Shown one piece after another: positions 9,630-18,659 of a DNA stretch of 64,000 nt. The DNA is taken from NCBI GenBank assembly GCA_947591475.1, contig CANQDE010000002.1, positions 248,001 to 312,000 of the forward strand. Reading direction: 5' to 3'. Origin of the DNA: an uncultured Alistipes sp. (GTDB taxonomy: Bacteria; Bacteroidota; Bacteroidia; Bacteroidales; Rikenellaceae). The notes under the pieces are model-generated. The model was not told the DNA's origin and made no database searches. It saw nothing but the letters and a program-made list of their open reading frames with translations. A program made the position numbers and the translations under genes. Position 1 is the first letter of the stretch. Every line of letters begins with the position of its first letter.

Positions 9630-9654
9630 TTTCGGTTTTTTATTAAGGGGGTCT

Positions 9655-10305
9655 TTATTTTACGGTCTCTTTCTGACGACCGTTCATAAAACGCTGCGTG
9701 AAGTCGATAATGTACGCGGCCGTCTCTTCGATGCCCAGGCGCGACGAATTGATGCACAGATCGTAGGTCGCGGCTTCGCCCCAGACACCCGAACTGTAAT
9801 AGTTGTAGTAGGCGGCGCGCCGGTTGTCAATGCGTTCCATGCGCAGTTCGGCTTCGGCCGGATCGATTCCTTCCGCCCGACACAACCGTTCGATGCGGTC
9901 GGCGCGGTCGGCGGTGATGAAGACGCTGACGCAGCGCGGGTTGTCGCGCAGAATGTAGTCGGCGCACCGCCCGACGAACAGGGCCGATTCGCGTTCGGCC
10001 ACGCTGCGGATGACATCGCTCTGAATCTTGAATAACGCATCGTTCGACAGCACGTTGTTGACGGTTCCCGCATCGCCCGTGAAGGGACTGCGGAGGTAGC
10101 CGATGAGGGTCGACAGCATACGTCGCGACTGCTTTTCGTCGGCCTTCTCGAAACATTGGGGGGCCAGTCCGCTCTGTTCGGCGGCCAGATCGAGCAACTG
10201 CCGGTCGTACATCCGGATGCCGAGCCGTTCGGCGATGCGTTCGCCGATGGCCCGTCCGCCGCTGCCTAATTGCCGGCCGATGGTGATGACGAATTTATCT
10301 TGCAT
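9655..10305 (-). CDS. Cytidylate kinase-like family protein
   Basis: A 216-residue P-loop protein of the cytidylate-kinase-like family common in Bacteroidetes and Firmicutes. It opens FVITIGRQLGSGGRAIGERIA, where GRQLGSGGR occupies the P-loop position, followed by LGIRMYDRQLLDLAA. SALFVGRCADYILRDNP and VSVFITADRADRIERL resemble the nucleotide-kinase core. Whether it phosphorylates CMP or another substrate is unproven; canonical Cmk is usually a separate gene. It overlaps the 3' end of the MATE gene by 11 bp, implying cotranscription. Confidence 0.85.
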   Translation of the reverse strand: MQDKFVITIGRQLGSGGRAIGERIAERLGIRMYDRQLLDLAAEQSGLAPQCFEKADEKQSRRMLSTLIGYLRSPFTGDAGTVNNVLSNDALFKIQSDVIRSVAERESALFVGRCADYILRDNPRCVSVFITADRADRIERLCRAEGIDPAEAELRMERIDNRRAAYYNYYSSGVWGEAATYDLCINSSRLGIEETAAYIIDFTQRFMNGRQKETVK

Positions 10306-11698
10306 GGGAGGTCGTATTTGCAGGTTGAATCGAGGCTCGGAACCGGCGCAGCTCGCGCGTCAACAGAATGAACGCCACGATCGAAGCCATCAGATCGGAG
10401 AGCGGCAGGGCGCACCACACGCCCCAGCTGCCGTCCCAGTCGGTGTAATGCTCGAACAGGCGGGGCAGGAAAATCAATCCGGGCAGCAGGAAAAGCAGCT
10501 GGCGCGTCAGCGAGAGGAAAATCGCCTTGCCGGCCATGCCGATGCTCTGGAAAAAGTTGGTCGAAACCATCTGGAACCCGATGATCGGGAAAAAGATGAA
10601 GGTGAGGCGCATGCCCTCGATCGAGATGCGGATCAATTCGGCATCGGAGGTAAAGAGCGAAACGGCCACGCGCGGCAGAAATTCGCCGATGATGAATCCG
10701 CACGAAGTAACGGTCATGGCACCGATGATAGTCAGTTTCAGCACCCGCAGCACGCGGTCGAACTGCCGCGCACCGAAGTTGTAGCCCGCAATGGGCTGCA
10801 TGCCTTGGTTGATGCCCATGACGATCATCACGAAGAAGAAAGCCAGCCGGTTGACGATGCCGTAGGCGCCGATGGCGAGGTCGCCGCCGTATTGTTTCAG
10901 CCCTTTGTTGATGAGAATGACGATGAAGCAGGCCGCCAAATTCATCAAGAAGGGCGACATGCCGATCGCGATGATGTTGCGGACGATTTTCCGTTTCAGC
11001 CGATAGATGCCGCGCCGAAAATGCAACAACTCTTTTTTATCCGACAATAAATAAAACTGCCAGACGAGCGAGATGATCTGCGCCAGTACCGTGGCGATGG
11101 CGGCTCCGCGGATGCCCCAACCGAATCCGTAGATGAACAACGGGTCGAGCGCCGTGTTGATCAACACGGTGTTGATGGTCGCGTACATCGATTTGCGGGG
11201 GTGCCCCGAAGCGCGCAGTACGGCGTTCAGCCCCAAGTACATGTGGGTAATGACATTGCCCCACAGAATGATGGACATGTATTCGCGGGCATAGCCGATG
11301 GTCGCCTCGCTCGCGCCGAAAAAGTAGAGAATCGGGTCGAGAAAAATCAAGGCGGCCCCACCGAACAAAACGCCGATAATCAAGTTGAGGATCACGACAT
11401 TGCCCAATACGCGCTGCGCCGTGTCGTAGTCGCGTTGGCCGAGGCGCATGGAGATGAGCGTGGCGGCTCCGACGCCCACTAACGAACCGAATGCTGCGGC
11501 GAGGTTCATCAGCGGGAAGGTCAGCGCCAGACCCGAGATGGCCAGCGGCCCGACCCCATGACCGATGAAGATGCTGTCGACCATGTTGTAGAGCGACGAG
11601 GCGGTCATGGCGATGATGGCCGGAACGGCATATTGTACGAGCAGCTTGCGGATGCGTTCGGTGCCGAGCGCCAGCGCTGCCGATTGGGGATTCGTCAT
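10295..11698 (-). CDS. MATE-family efflux transporter
   Basis: A 467-residue, 12-helix inner-membrane antiporter of the multidrug and toxin extrusion family, MepA/DinF-like. Two repeated halves are visible, each starting with a family-typical stretch: LVQYAVPAIIAMTASSLYNM with VDSIFIGHGVGPLAISGLAL in the first, and NIIAIGMSPFLMNLAACFIV with YGGDLAIGAYGIVNRLAFFF in the second. GINQGMQPIAGYNFGARQFD is the conserved second-half loop. It is first in a minus-strand run with the kinase-like gene and prfB. Substrate unknown. Confidence 0.92.
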   Translation of the reverse strand: MTNPQSAALALGTERIRKLLVQYAVPAIIAMTASSLYNMVDSIFIGHGVGPLAISGLALTFPLMNLAAAFGSLVGVGAATLISMRLGQRDYDTAQRVLGNVVILNLIIGVLFGGAALIFLDPILYFFGASEATIGYAREYMSIILWGNVITHMYLGLNAVLRASGHPRKSMYATINTVLINTALDPLFIYGFGWGIRGAAIATVLAQIISLVWQFYLLSDKKELLHFRRGIYRLKRKIVRNIIAIGMSPFLMNLAACFIVILINKGLKQYGGDLAIGAYGIVNRLAFFFVMIVMGINQGMQPIAGYNFGARQFDRVLRVLKLTIIGAMTVTSCGFIIGEFLPRVAVSLFTSDAELIRISIEGMRLTFIFFPIIGFQMVSTNFFQSIGMAGKAIFLSLTRQLLFLLPGLIFLPRLFEHYTDWDGSWGVWCALPLSDLMASIVAFILLTRELRRFRASIQPANTTSHAR

Positions 11699-11718
11699 AG
11701 TAAATTCTTAACGCAGCG

Positions 11719-11726
11719 CAAAATTA
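11719..11726 (-). promoter_or_regulatory. -7 box upstream of the MATE gene (TAATTTTG)
   Basis: On the minus strand TAATTTTG lies 20 nt upstream of the MATE start codon and fits TAnnTTTG. I see no clear TTTG at the -33 position. Confidence 0.5.
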
Positions 11727-11779
11727 CGGAAATTTTTTCGAATGACCGCAGTGCGGTCGCCGATATGCCGGAAAAACCG

Positions 11780-11787
11780 TATCTTTG
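11780..11787 (+). promoter_or_regulatory. Isolated -7 box (TATCTTTG)
   Basis: A plus-strand TATCTTTG in the gap ahead of the SMR gene, 260 bp from its start, followed by a GC-rich family D module. It could initiate transcription towards the SMR gene. Confidence 0.35.
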
Positions 11788-11802
11788 CCTATGGGTAAGC
11801 GC

Positions 11803-11882
11803 GGGTCGAAGACTGCGGAGGAACGCTTTGTGCGGGCCTCCGCGGGCGGAGGCTTCGGCCCGCGCGGCTCGCAGAGCCGCCC
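11803..11882 (+). repeat. Family D GC-rich hairpin module
   Basis: Contains GGCCTCCGCGGGCGGAGGC followed by TTCGGCCCGCGCGG and a CGGCTcgcaGAGCCG hairpin. Nearly the same arrangement recurs at 35411-35490, 63406-63484 and, inverted, at 20195-20272. Confidence 0.75.
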
Positions 11883-11956
11883 TTGTGGTTCGGTCTGCGG
11901 GCACAACCAAGACTATCGATAGCAAGACGGACGTTTTTTCGCACCGACTTTGCGGC

Positions 11957-12037
11957 CCATACCTGCGAATAAAACAAGAAATAGCATAAAAGCGGTCGTA
12001 TTATTCATAACGGTGCGACCCGTACCAGTTAATAAAA
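11957..12037 (+). repeat. Family E units (about 63-bp period) before the SMR gene
   Basis: CCATACCTGCGAATAAAA (11957-11974) and CCGTACCAGTTAATAAAA (12020-12037) are 63 bp apart. The second ends two bases before the ATG. Similar units with similar spacing precede deoC. The rest of the 341-bp gap between the MATE and SMR genes is a family D module with no gene. Confidence 0.65.
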
Positions 12038-12039
12038 AA

Positions 12040-12360
12040 ATGGATTGGATATTGTTGGTGATTGCCGGTTTGTTCGAATCCGGATTCGCTTTCTGTTTGG
12101 GCAAAATGAAAGAGACGACCGGCACCGAATATGGACTTTGGGGTGCCGGATTTCTCGTCTGTTTGGCTTTGAGTATGATTTTGTTGGCCCGCACCGTGCG
12201 GACGATTCCCATCGGTACGGCCTACCCCGTCTGGACGGGAATCGGTGCCGTGGGTACCGTCGTGCTCGGAATTCTTTTCTTTCACGAACCGGCCACTTTC
12301 GCGCGGCTTTTCTTTATCGCGCTATTGATTTTCGCCATCATCGGGTTGAAGATGGCGTGA
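12040..12360 (+). CDS. SMR-family exporter, SugE/Gdx-like
   Basis: A 106-residue, four-helix small multidrug resistance protein. The conserved membrane Glu is in LVIAGLFESGFAFCLGKMKE, and TAYPVWTGIGAVGTVVLG closely matches the SugE/Gdx signature; Gdx members export guanidinium in exchange for protons, while EmrE-type members export drugs. The ATG at 12040 was chosen because the upstream in-frame extension is encoded by repeat module E. No guanidine riboswitch is recognisable upstream. The stop is 1 bp from the end of convergent cysS. Confidence 0.88.
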   Translation: MDWILLVIAGLFESGFAFCLGKMKETTGTEYGLWGAGFLVCLALSMILLARTVRTIPIGTAYPVWTGIGAVGTVVLGILFFHEPATFARLFFIALLIFAIIGLKMA

Positions 12361-12361
12361 T

Positions 12362-13837
12362 TCATTCCAGCTCCCAAGAGGTGCCCTCTTTGCCGTCTTT
12401 TACGCGGATGCCCGCTGCCAGCAGCCCGTCGCGGATGCGGTCGGAGGCAGCCCAATCCTTTGCAGCACGGGCTTTCAGCCGTTCGGCGAGCAACATTTCG
12501 ACTAACGGCGTAACGTAATCGTGCCCCGAAGCGGCTCCGGCGGCCTTCTCGTCTTGCAAACCGAGAATGTCGAACGCATAGCGTTGTACGGTGGCTTTCA
12601 GCGCATCGAGATCCGCCGCTGTGATGGTCTCCTTGCCGTCGGCCAGTTGGTTGATGATGCGCACCCAGTCGAAAAGGGCCGAAATGACCATCGGCGAGTT
12701 CAGATCGTCGTCCATCGCCGTGCGGCAGCGCTCTTCGAGTTCGGCAGGGTTCACCGTCGAGGTCTCCGCAGGACGGAGCTTGTGCAGCGTTTCGATGCCT
12801 TTCATCAAGCGGTCGAGCCCCTTCTCGGCGGCTTGCAACGCTTCGTTCGAGAAATCGAGTGTCGAGCGGTAGTGGGCCTGCAATACGAAGAATCGGATGG
12901 TCATCGGTGTATAGGCCTGTGCCAGCAGCTTGTGCGAACCGGTGAAAAGCTCCTCCAAGGTGATGAAGTTGCCCAGCGATTTGCCCATTTTCTGACCGTT
13001 GATCGTAATCATGTTGTTGTGCACCCAGTAGCGGGCCGAGTCGTGGCCGAGGGCGGCCGTCGATTGGGCGATCTCGCATTCGTGGTGGGGGAACATCAAG
13101 TCCATGCCGCCGCCGTGGATGTCGAACCGTTCGCCCAAATAGCGGGTCGACATGGCCGAGCACTCCATGTGCCAGCCGGGGAATCCGTCGCTCCACGGCG
13201 AGGGCCAGCGCATGATGTGTTCGGGCGAGGCCTTTTTCCAGAGGGCGAAATCGTAGGAGTGGCGTTTGTCGCTTTGGCCGTCTAATTCGCGGGTGTTGGC
13301 GACGATGTCGTCGAGGTTGCGGCCCGAAAGGCGGCCGTAGTGATAGGCAGCGTTGTATTTTTCGACGTCGAAATAGACCGACCCATTCGAAACATAGGCG
13401 TAGCCGGCATCGAGAATCTTCTGTACGAATGCGATTTGCTCGATGATATGGCCCGAAGCATGGGGTTCGATGGAGGGCGTGAGCACGTTCAGCGCATCCA
13501 TCGCACGGTGGTAACGTTCGGTGTAGTAGTGGGCCACCTCCATCGGTTCGAGTTGCTCCAAACGGGCCTTCTTGGCGATTTTGTCTTCGCCTTCGTCGGC
13601 ATCATGCTCCAAGTGGCCTACGTCGGTGATGTTGCGGACGTAACGCACCTTGTAGCCCAGCGCCCGCAAGTAACGGAACAGCAGGTCGAACGTTACGGCG
13701 GGTCGGGCATGCCCCAAGTGCGGATCGCCATAGACCGTCGGGCCGCAGACATACATGCCCACCCGTCCGGCGGTGAGGGGTTCGAATCGTTCCTTGCGTC
13801 GTGTCAGCGTATTGTAGAGTACCAGTTCGGAATCCAT
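12362..13837 (-). CDS. cysS: Cysteinyl-tRNA synthetase
   Basis: Class I aminoacyl-tRNA synthetase, 491 residues, that charges tRNA-Cys. Visible motifs: [18 protein letters not shown] with the zinc Cys and the HIGH-type [17 protein letters not shown] and HHECEIAQS with further zinc ligands, and [11 protein letters not shown] as the KMSKS loop with Gly in place of the first Ser. The C-terminus ends with a DALR-like helical domain. It is monocistronic and convergent with the SMR gene. Confidence 0.97.
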   Translation of the reverse strand: MDSELVLYNTLTRRKERFEPLTAGRVGMYVCGPTVYGDPHLGHARPAVTFDLLFRYLRALGYKVRYVRNITDVGHLEHDADEGEDKIAKKARLEQLEPMEVAHYYTERYHRAMDALNVLTPSIEPHASGHIIEQIAFVQKILDAGYAYVSNGSVYFDVEKYNAAYHYGRLSGRNLDDIVANTRELDGQSDKRHSYDFALWKKASPEHIMRWPSPWSDGFPGWHMECSAMSTRYLGERFDIHGGGMDLMFPHHECEIAQSTAALGHDSARYWVHNNMITINGQKMGKSLGNFITLEELFTGSHKLLAQAYTPMTIRFFVLQAHYRSTLDFSNEALQAAEKGLDRLMKGIETLHKLRPAETSTVNPAELEERCRTAMDDDLNSPMVISALFDWVRIINQLADGKETITAADLDALKATVQRYAFDILGLQDEKAAGAASGHDYVTPLVEMLLAERLKARAAKDWAASDRIRDGLLAAGIRVKDGKEGTSWELE

Positions 13838-13860
13838 AGATCGAAAGTTTTTTCAAGCGA

Positions 13861-13892
13861 TAAAAGTAGGAAAAATCCCCCGAACCTGCAAA
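13861..13892 (-). promoter_or_regulatory. cysS promoter (TTTG-N20-TACTTTTA)
   Basis: On the minus strand TTTG (13889-13892) and TACTTTTA (13861-13868) are 20 bp apart and 24 bp from the cysS ATG. The last base of the -7 box departs from TAnnTTTG. Confidence 0.6.
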
Positions 13893-13964
13893 TTTGTCGC
13901 GGGCGGACGTGATTCGGAAGAACGATTCGCCTCTTTTTGCGATTGGATTTACGGACGAAATGAT

Positions 13965-13972
13965 TATTTTTG
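13965..13972 (+). promoter_or_regulatory. -7 box upstream of the DUF2723 gene (TATTTTTG)
   Basis: TATTTTTG lies 104 bp before the ATG at 14077. A TTTG at 13936-13939 is 25 bp upstream, longer than the usual spacing. Confidence 0.5.
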
Positions 13973-14076
13973 CATCGTCGGTTTTTCGGCCTGCGCGCTG
14001 CGGGGCGAAAGTCTGCACAGGCGGATGCCGTCGAAAGAAAGATGTTATTGTTCGCTAATAGCTTGTTGACCTGATA

Positions 14077-17000
14077 ATGAATGCCTTTTTCAAACGCTGG
14101 AACAACCTCGTCGGATGGGCGGTTTTCGCCGTCGCGGCGTTCGTCTATCTGACGACCATGGAACCGGTGTCGAGCCTCTGGGACTGCTCGGAGTTCATCG
14201 CCACCTCGTATAAATTGGAGGTGGGCCATCCGCCCGGAGCCCCGCTTTTCATGATGCTGGCCCGCATCGCCACGCTCTTTGCATTCGGGAATCCCGATTA
14301 CGTGGGCGCGGCGGTCAACGCCATGAACTCCATCGCCAGCGCATTCTGCATCCTCTTCCTCTTTTGGACGATCACCCATCTCGCGCGGCGGCTCGTAACC
14401 CGCAACGGCGGTGAATTGACCGTCGCGAATACGTGGGCCATTCTCGGCGCCGGCGTCGTGGGGGCGTTGGCCTACACCTTTACCGATACGTTCTGGTTTT
14501 CGGCCGTCGAGGGCGAGGTCTACGCACTTTCGTCGATGTTTACGGCCTTGGTCGTGTGGTTGATGCTCAAATGGGAGGAGCATGCCGACGAACCCGGCGC
14601 CCTGCGGTGGATCGTTTTGATTGCCTACCTAATGGGTCTTTCGATCGGCGTGCACATCCTCAATCTGTTGACCATTCCCGCGCTGGCGTTCGTCTACTAC
14701 TTCCGCCGCACCGAGCGCACGACGGTCAAGGGGATCGTGGCGACCTTCGCGGTCGGATGCGCCGTGCTGATTTTCATCAACAATCTGATTATTCCCTATT
14801 CGGTCTGGGCCGGTGCGATGGTCGACGTCTTCTTCGTCAACGTGCTCGGATTGCCGGTCAATTCGGGCATGGCGGTCTTTGCGCTTGCGTTGATCGGCGG
14901 CATGGGCTGGCTCACGTGGCGGGCCCATCGCAAGGGCCGCGTCCTGTGGAACACGGTGCTGCTCTGCATCACGATGATCTTGGTCGGCTATTCGTCCTAT
15001 GCGTCGGTAACCATCCGCGCTGCGGTCAATCCGCCGATGAACTCCAACAATCCGAGCAATCCGCAGGCCCTGTTGTCGTTGCTCAATCGCGACCAGTACG
15101 GCGATCGTCCGCTCGTCGCGGGGGCCTACTATTCGGCGCCGAAGCGTTCGGACGATTACAAGTACAAGACGATCTATTACTTGGGCGAGGACGGGAAATA
15201 TCAAGCAGCCCGCGTACTTGCGGGTTACAAGTACGAACCGCAGTTCATCCACCTCTTCCCGCGCATGTGGGACGCCCGCAAGGCCGAGGATTACAAACAG
15301 TGGGCAGCTTACCGCACCAAAATCGAGACGTTGCGCGACGAAAACGGTGAAATCCTGCGCGACGAGCAGGGCCGTCCCGAACGCGGTGTCGTGCTCGACT
15401 TCGGCCGCAAACGGGTCTACGAGGACGAATACGGCGACATGCAGACCGTCGTCGAACCCACGTTCCTCGAAAATCTCAACTTCTTCTTCAACTACCAGTT
15501 GAGCTACATGTACTGGCGTTATTTCCTGTGGAATTTCGTCGGGCGGCAGAGCGACATTCAGCCGCTGCAATCGACCATCACCGACGGCAACTGGCTGTCG
15601 GGTATCGGGTGGATCGACCGCCATTTCACCGGCCCGCAGGACGACCTGCCGCGCGAAATCGCCGAAAACAAGGGCCGGAACACCTACTATTTTCTGCCGT
15701 TCCTGCTGGGGTTGATCGGTCTGTTGTACCAGTTGAACCGCGATCAGCGCAACTTTTCCATTGTGATGATTCTCTTCATCATGACGGGCATCGCTTTGGT
15801 CTTCTACTTCAATACGTCGCCCGGCGAGCCGCGCGAACGCGATTACGTTTATGCCGGTTCGTTCTACGCCTTTTCGATTTGGATCGGGTTGGGCGTGCTG
15901 GCTTTTCATGAATTATTCATGCGTTTGCTGCACCGCAATACATGGGCCGTCGCCGTTGCCGCCACGGTGCTCTGCATGGGCGTGCCGACGATTCTCGCCG
16001 CGCAGAACTGGGACGACCACGACCGCTCGCACCGCTACATGTCGCGCGACATCGGCTGGAACTATCTGATGTCCACGCTGCCGAACTCCATCATCCTCAA
16101 TTACGGCGACAACGACACCTTTCCGCTGTGGAACAATCAGGAGGTCTACGGCGTGCGTCCCGACGTTCGCATCATGAACACCTCCTACCTTGGCGGCGAA
16201 TGGTACGTCGACGAGATGAAGACCCGTGCGAACGATGCGGCGGGCGTGCCTTTCTCGCTGCCAAAGCACAAATATACCTATATGAACGACTGGGTGCCGG
16301 TGAGCGACCGCATCGATCGGCCCGTCGCGTTGAAAGAGGTCATCGACTTCATCCGCAGCGACGATCCCCGCACCCAGTGGCGGTTGGACAACGGTACGGA
16401 CGAGGGCGAACGGGTCGATTACATTCCGACCAAACAGCTTGCGCTGCCGGTGAACAAGGAGAATGCCATCGCTTCGGGCATCGTCAAGGAGGCCGACCGC
16501 GACAAGATGGTCGATACGGTCTATTTTTCGCTGACCAAGAGTGCCATCGACAAGAGCCAGTTGATGTTATTGGACATGCTGGCCAACTTCGACTGGGAAC
16601 GGCCGATTTTCATGACGCAGCCCTACATGTTCTACGACCTCGGACTGATCGATTACCTCCAGTTCGACGGATATGCCTATCGCTTCGTGCCGATCCGCAC
16701 TCCCGTGAAGAGCATGCGAGAGGTGGGGCGCATCGACCCCGATTATGCGGCGCCGTTGTTGCGCGACACGTTCCGTTACGGCAATCTGGCCGATCCGCGG
16801 GTCAACGCCGATTATTTCGTGCAATACAATCTCAATGCTTCGCATGCCCGTTCGGCGTTCGCGCGCGTCGCCAAAGCGCTGTTGGAACAGAACCGCATCG
16901 ACGAGGCCGTGGAGCTACTCGATCTCGGGTTGGAACGGCTGCCGACCGACCGGATTCGCTTCACCTTCGACAATACCTATCCTTTCTTGGAGGCTTATTA

Positions 17001-17316
17001 TGCGGCGGGCGCGATGGGTGCACCCGATGCAATGCAGAAAGGCGATGCCCTGCTGCTCGAATACGCCCATACGCTCATCGAGTACATCGATTATTATCTG
17101 CGGTTCGAGGGCGTACAGGCCGATATGGTAACCGGTGAGTTGGACGAGCGGTTGCAGAATCTCAGCTACGTCTATGATTTGGCGGCTTATGCCGGTCGGA
17201 ACGACATCGTGCGCGAATTGAACGCTTACTATCGTTTGTTGGGGGCCGACGAGGCCGATTTGTTCGACGTGGGCGACCGTCCGCAGCCGACCGAGGCCGA
17301 TACTTTGCTCGATTAA
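14077..17316 (+). CDS. DUF2723 (GT117-type) large membrane protein
   Basis: A 1079-residue polytopic membrane protein of the DUF2723 family, which resembles protein O-mannosyltransferase-type GT-C glycosyltransferases and is classed as GT117. The N-terminal module (about 1-320) has the family signature LTTMEPVSSLWDCSEFIAT followed by YKLEVGHPPGAPLFMMLARI, with an acidic residue in the first periplasmic loop as in GT-C enzymes. About 10 further helices follow, with NTSPGEPRERDYVYAGSFYA midway. The C-terminal third is soluble and helical (about 850-1079), possibly TPR-like. Donor and acceptor are unknown; a role in protein or surface glycan modification is inference. Confidence 0.88.
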   Translation: MNAFFKRWNNLVGWAVFAVAAFVYLTTMEPVSSLWDCSEFIATSYKLEVGHPPGAPLFMMLARIATLFAFGNPDYVGAAVNAMNSIASAFCILFLFWTITHLARRLVTRNGGELTVANTWAILGAGVVGALAYTFTDTFWFSAVEGEVYALSSMFTALVVWLMLKWEEHADEPGALRWIVLIAYLMGLSIGVHILNLLTIPALAFVYYFRRTERTTVKGIVATFAVGCAVLIFINNLIIPYSVWAGAMVDVFFVNVLGLPVNSGMAVFALALIGGMGWLTWRAHRKGRVLWNTVLLCITMILVGYSSYASVTIRAAVNPPMNSNNPSNPQALLSLLNRDQYGDRPLVAGAYYSAPKRSDDYKYKTIYYLGEDGKYQAARVLAGYKYEPQFIHLFPRMWDARKAEDYKQWAAYRTKIETLRDENGEILRDEQGRPERGVVLDFGRKRVYEDEYGDMQTVVEPTFLENLNFFFNYQLSYMYWRYFLWNFVGRQSDIQPLQSTITDGNWLSGIGWIDRHFTGPQDDLPREIAENKGRNTYYFLPFLLGLIGLLYQLNRDQRNFSIVMILFIMTGIALVFYFNTSPGEPRERDYVYAGSFYAFSIWIGLGVLAFHELFMRLLHRNTWAVAVAATVLCMGVPTILAAQNWDDHDRSHRYMSRDIGWNYLMSTLPNSIILNYGDNDTFPLWNNQEVYGVRPDVRIMNTSYLGGEWYVDEMKTRANDAAGVPFSLPKHKYTYMNDWVPVSDRIDRPVALKEVIDFIRSDDPRTQWRLDNGTDEGERVDYIPTKQLALPVNKENAIASGIVKEADRDKMVDTVYFSLTKSAIDKSQLMLLDMLANFDWERPIFMTQPYMFYDLGLIDYLQFDGYAYRFVPIRTPVKSMREVGRIDPDYAAPLLRDTFRYGNLADPRVNADYFVQYNLNASHARSAFARVAKALLEQNRIDEAVELLDLGLERLPTDRIRFTFDNTYPFLEAYYAAGAMGAPDAMQKGDALLLEYAHTLIEYIDYYLRFEGVQADMVTGELDERLQNLSYVYDLAAYAGRNDIVRELNAYYRLLGADEADLFDVGDRPQPTEADTLLD

Positions 17317-17340
17317 CGGCGGTTCTTCCGAACAGTGAAC

Positions 17341-17376
17341 AAAAAAGGCGACTCCCAAACGGGAGCTGCCTTTTTT
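17341..17376. terminator. Bidirectional terminator
   Basis: AAAAAAGGC...CTCCC and GGGAG...GCCTTTTTT form a stem with A- and T-tracts on both sides, between the convergent DUF2723 and DUF805 genes. Confidence 0.85.
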
Positions 17377-17395
17377 GTTTGCGAGAAAGAATGCC

Positions 17396-17743
17396 TTAGG
17401 CTTTCTTGGGATTTTCGCCCCAGTTGTTCGCTTCGGGCTGGCTGTCGAGGCACATGAGTACGAGCAGCCAGATGGTGCCGACGATGGGCACGAAGCAGAT
17501 GAAGACCCACCAGCCGCTGCGACCCGTGTCGTGCAGACGACGTACCAATACGGCCAAACTCGGAACGAAAACGGCCAATGCGTAAAGATAACCGATCCAC
17601 GGACATTTGATTAGGCCGCCGAGGAGCGTCAGCACCCACGATGCGATGAAGTTGAACAGGACGAACATCCAGTACTCTTTGCGGCGAGCGCGGCCCTTGA
17701 AATCAGCATAATGCTCTTTCAAGCAACTCAAATACCAATTCAT
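17396..17743 (-). CDS. DUF805 family inner-membrane protein
   Basis: A 115-residue, four-helix protein of the DUF805 (YhaH/YhaI) family. The family signature is clear: FKGRARRKEYWMFVLFNF near the N-terminus and VRRLHDTGRSGWWVFICFVP in the second half. No biochemical function is established. It is transcribed divergently from the membrane protein at 17991, and both share a leader motif. Confidence 0.9.
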   Translation of the reverse strand: MNWYLSCLKEHYADFKGRARRKEYWMFVLFNFIASWVLTLLGGLIKCPWIGYLYALAVFVPSLAVLVRRLHDTGRSGWWVFICFVPIVGTIWLLVLMCLDSQPEANNWGENPKKA

Positions 17744-17745
17744 AA

Positions 17746-17764
17746 TTTTTTAGCTTAAAAAGTT
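17746..17764 (-). repeat. Leader motif, left arm of an inverted pair
   Basis: On the minus strand this reads CAACTTTTTAAGCTAAAAA and lies 2 nt before the DUF805 ATG. The same motif in the opposite direction (17951-17969) precedes the divergent gene. Confidence 0.7.
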
Positions 17765-17778
17765 GAATTTATCGTTTA

Positions 17779-17786
17779 CAAAAGTA
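17779..17786 (-). promoter_or_regulatory. -7 box for the DUF805 gene (TACTTTTG)
   Basis: TACTTTTG on the minus strand, 35 nt upstream of the DUF805 ATG. A TTTG at 17810-17813 is 23 bp further upstream. Confidence 0.6.
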
Positions 17787-17950
17787 AGAATATAAATCAT
17801 TTAATGCAACAAAACGGCAAAATAAATCGTGCTCTTTTTCAGAAAGATAAGAAATACAGTCGTGTCGTTCGATATTCCATTCGGTTACAGTCTCCTTATA
17901 ATCAGCAAAATGCAATTTTTACCGATTGCGTATCCGGTTTGTAATACCGT

Positions 17951-17969
17951 CGACTTTTTAAGCTAAAAA
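17951..17969 (+). repeat. Leader motif, right arm of an inverted pair
   Basis: CGACTTTTTAAGCTAAAAA lies about 21 nt before the ATG at 17991 and mirrors the motif before the DUF805 gene. TTTG at 17938-17941 could be a -33 box, but no -7 consensus follows. Confidence 0.7.
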
Positions 17970-17990
17970 AATTAAAAAACGAAAAAGCTT

Positions 17991-18602
17991 ATGGAGACAA
18001 AAACAATCAACTTCGGAGAGACGCTGAAAGATGCCCTCGTGATCGGAGTGAAGAATGCGCCGTCGCTTATCGCCGCCCTCCTGTTGTGGATCGTTACGAT
18101 CTGGATTCCCTATCTCAACGTCGGTACGACGATTGCCATCTTCCTGTTGCCGACTGAGTTGGCCAAGGGGAATGTAATCAATCCGTTGGGGATTTTCGAC
18201 AGCAAATACCGCCGTTACATGGGCGAATTTCTGCTCACCGTCGCTTTAAAGACCCTCGGCACTAACCTCGCTTTCATCTTTTTGATTATCCCCGGTATCG
18301 TGCTCTCGATCGCATGGTCGTTCTCCGTGTACTACCTCATCGAGAAGAACAAGAACCCGATGGAGGCGATCAAAGCATCGAACGATGCCACCTATGGCAG
18401 CAAATGGGCGATGTTCGGCATTTCGCTGTTGTTTGTGATTGCCGCCGTTATCGTATATTTCATCGTTGCGATGATTTGCGGTTGGATCAACAGCGGGTTC
18501 GTTACGACCGTTTTGATGGTTCTGTTGGTAGTCGTGCTCGCATCGGTTTCGACGGCGATCAGTGCTTCGTTCTGGCGTCAGTTGAAAGACAACGTTGCCT
18601 GA
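17991..18602 (+). CDS. Integral membrane protein of unknown function
   Basis: A 203-residue protein with about five or six hydrophobic segments. The stretch LIIPGIVLSIAWSFSVYYLI, followed by EKNKNPMEAIKASNDATYG and a further helix, resembles the central motif of DUF975/YciC-type membrane proteins. I do not recognise the exact family. It is divergent from the DUF805 gene and shares its leader motif, suggesting coordinated expression. It ends at a terminator. Confidence 0.8.
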   Translation: METKTINFGETLKDALVIGVKNAPSLIAALLLWIVTIWIPYLNVGTTIAIFLLPTELAKGNVINPLGIFDSKYRRYMGEFLLTVALKTLGTNLAFIFLIIPGIVLSIAWSFSVYYLIEKNKNPMEAIKASNDATYGSKWAMFGISLLFVIAAVIVYFIVAMICGWINSGFVTTVLMVLLVVVLASVSTAISASFWRQLKDNVA

Positions 18603-18628
18603 TAGGGGACAGTTTCTTCCCAATAATT

Positions 18629-18659
18629 AAAGGATGGCTCGAAAGGGTCATCCTTTTTT
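18629..18659. terminator. Terminator between convergent genes
   Basis: AAAGGATG and CATCCTTT pair around GCTCGAAAGGGT and are followed by a T-tract, 27 bp after the membrane-protein stop. It may serve both directions. Confidence 0.8.

Noticed and set aside
11791..11922. Short frame (43 codons) after the TATCTTTG box at 11780
   Set aside because: It consists of family D hairpin sequence (Gly/Arg/Ser-rich) and is disrupted in the other copies, so it is not conserved coding sequence.
11940..12040. Guanidine riboswitch upstream of the SugE/Gdx-like gene
   Set aside because: The leader consists of family D and E repeats; I see no ykkC-type conserved core.
13776..13796. GGTTCGAATC resembling a tRNA T-arm
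   Set aside because: It lies within the cysS coding sequence, with no acceptor, D-arm or anticodon structure around it.
14629..15909. 426-codon minus-strand frame opposite the DUF2723 gene
   Set aside because: Low-complexity polar sequence opposite membrane-helix codons; no promoter or motifs.
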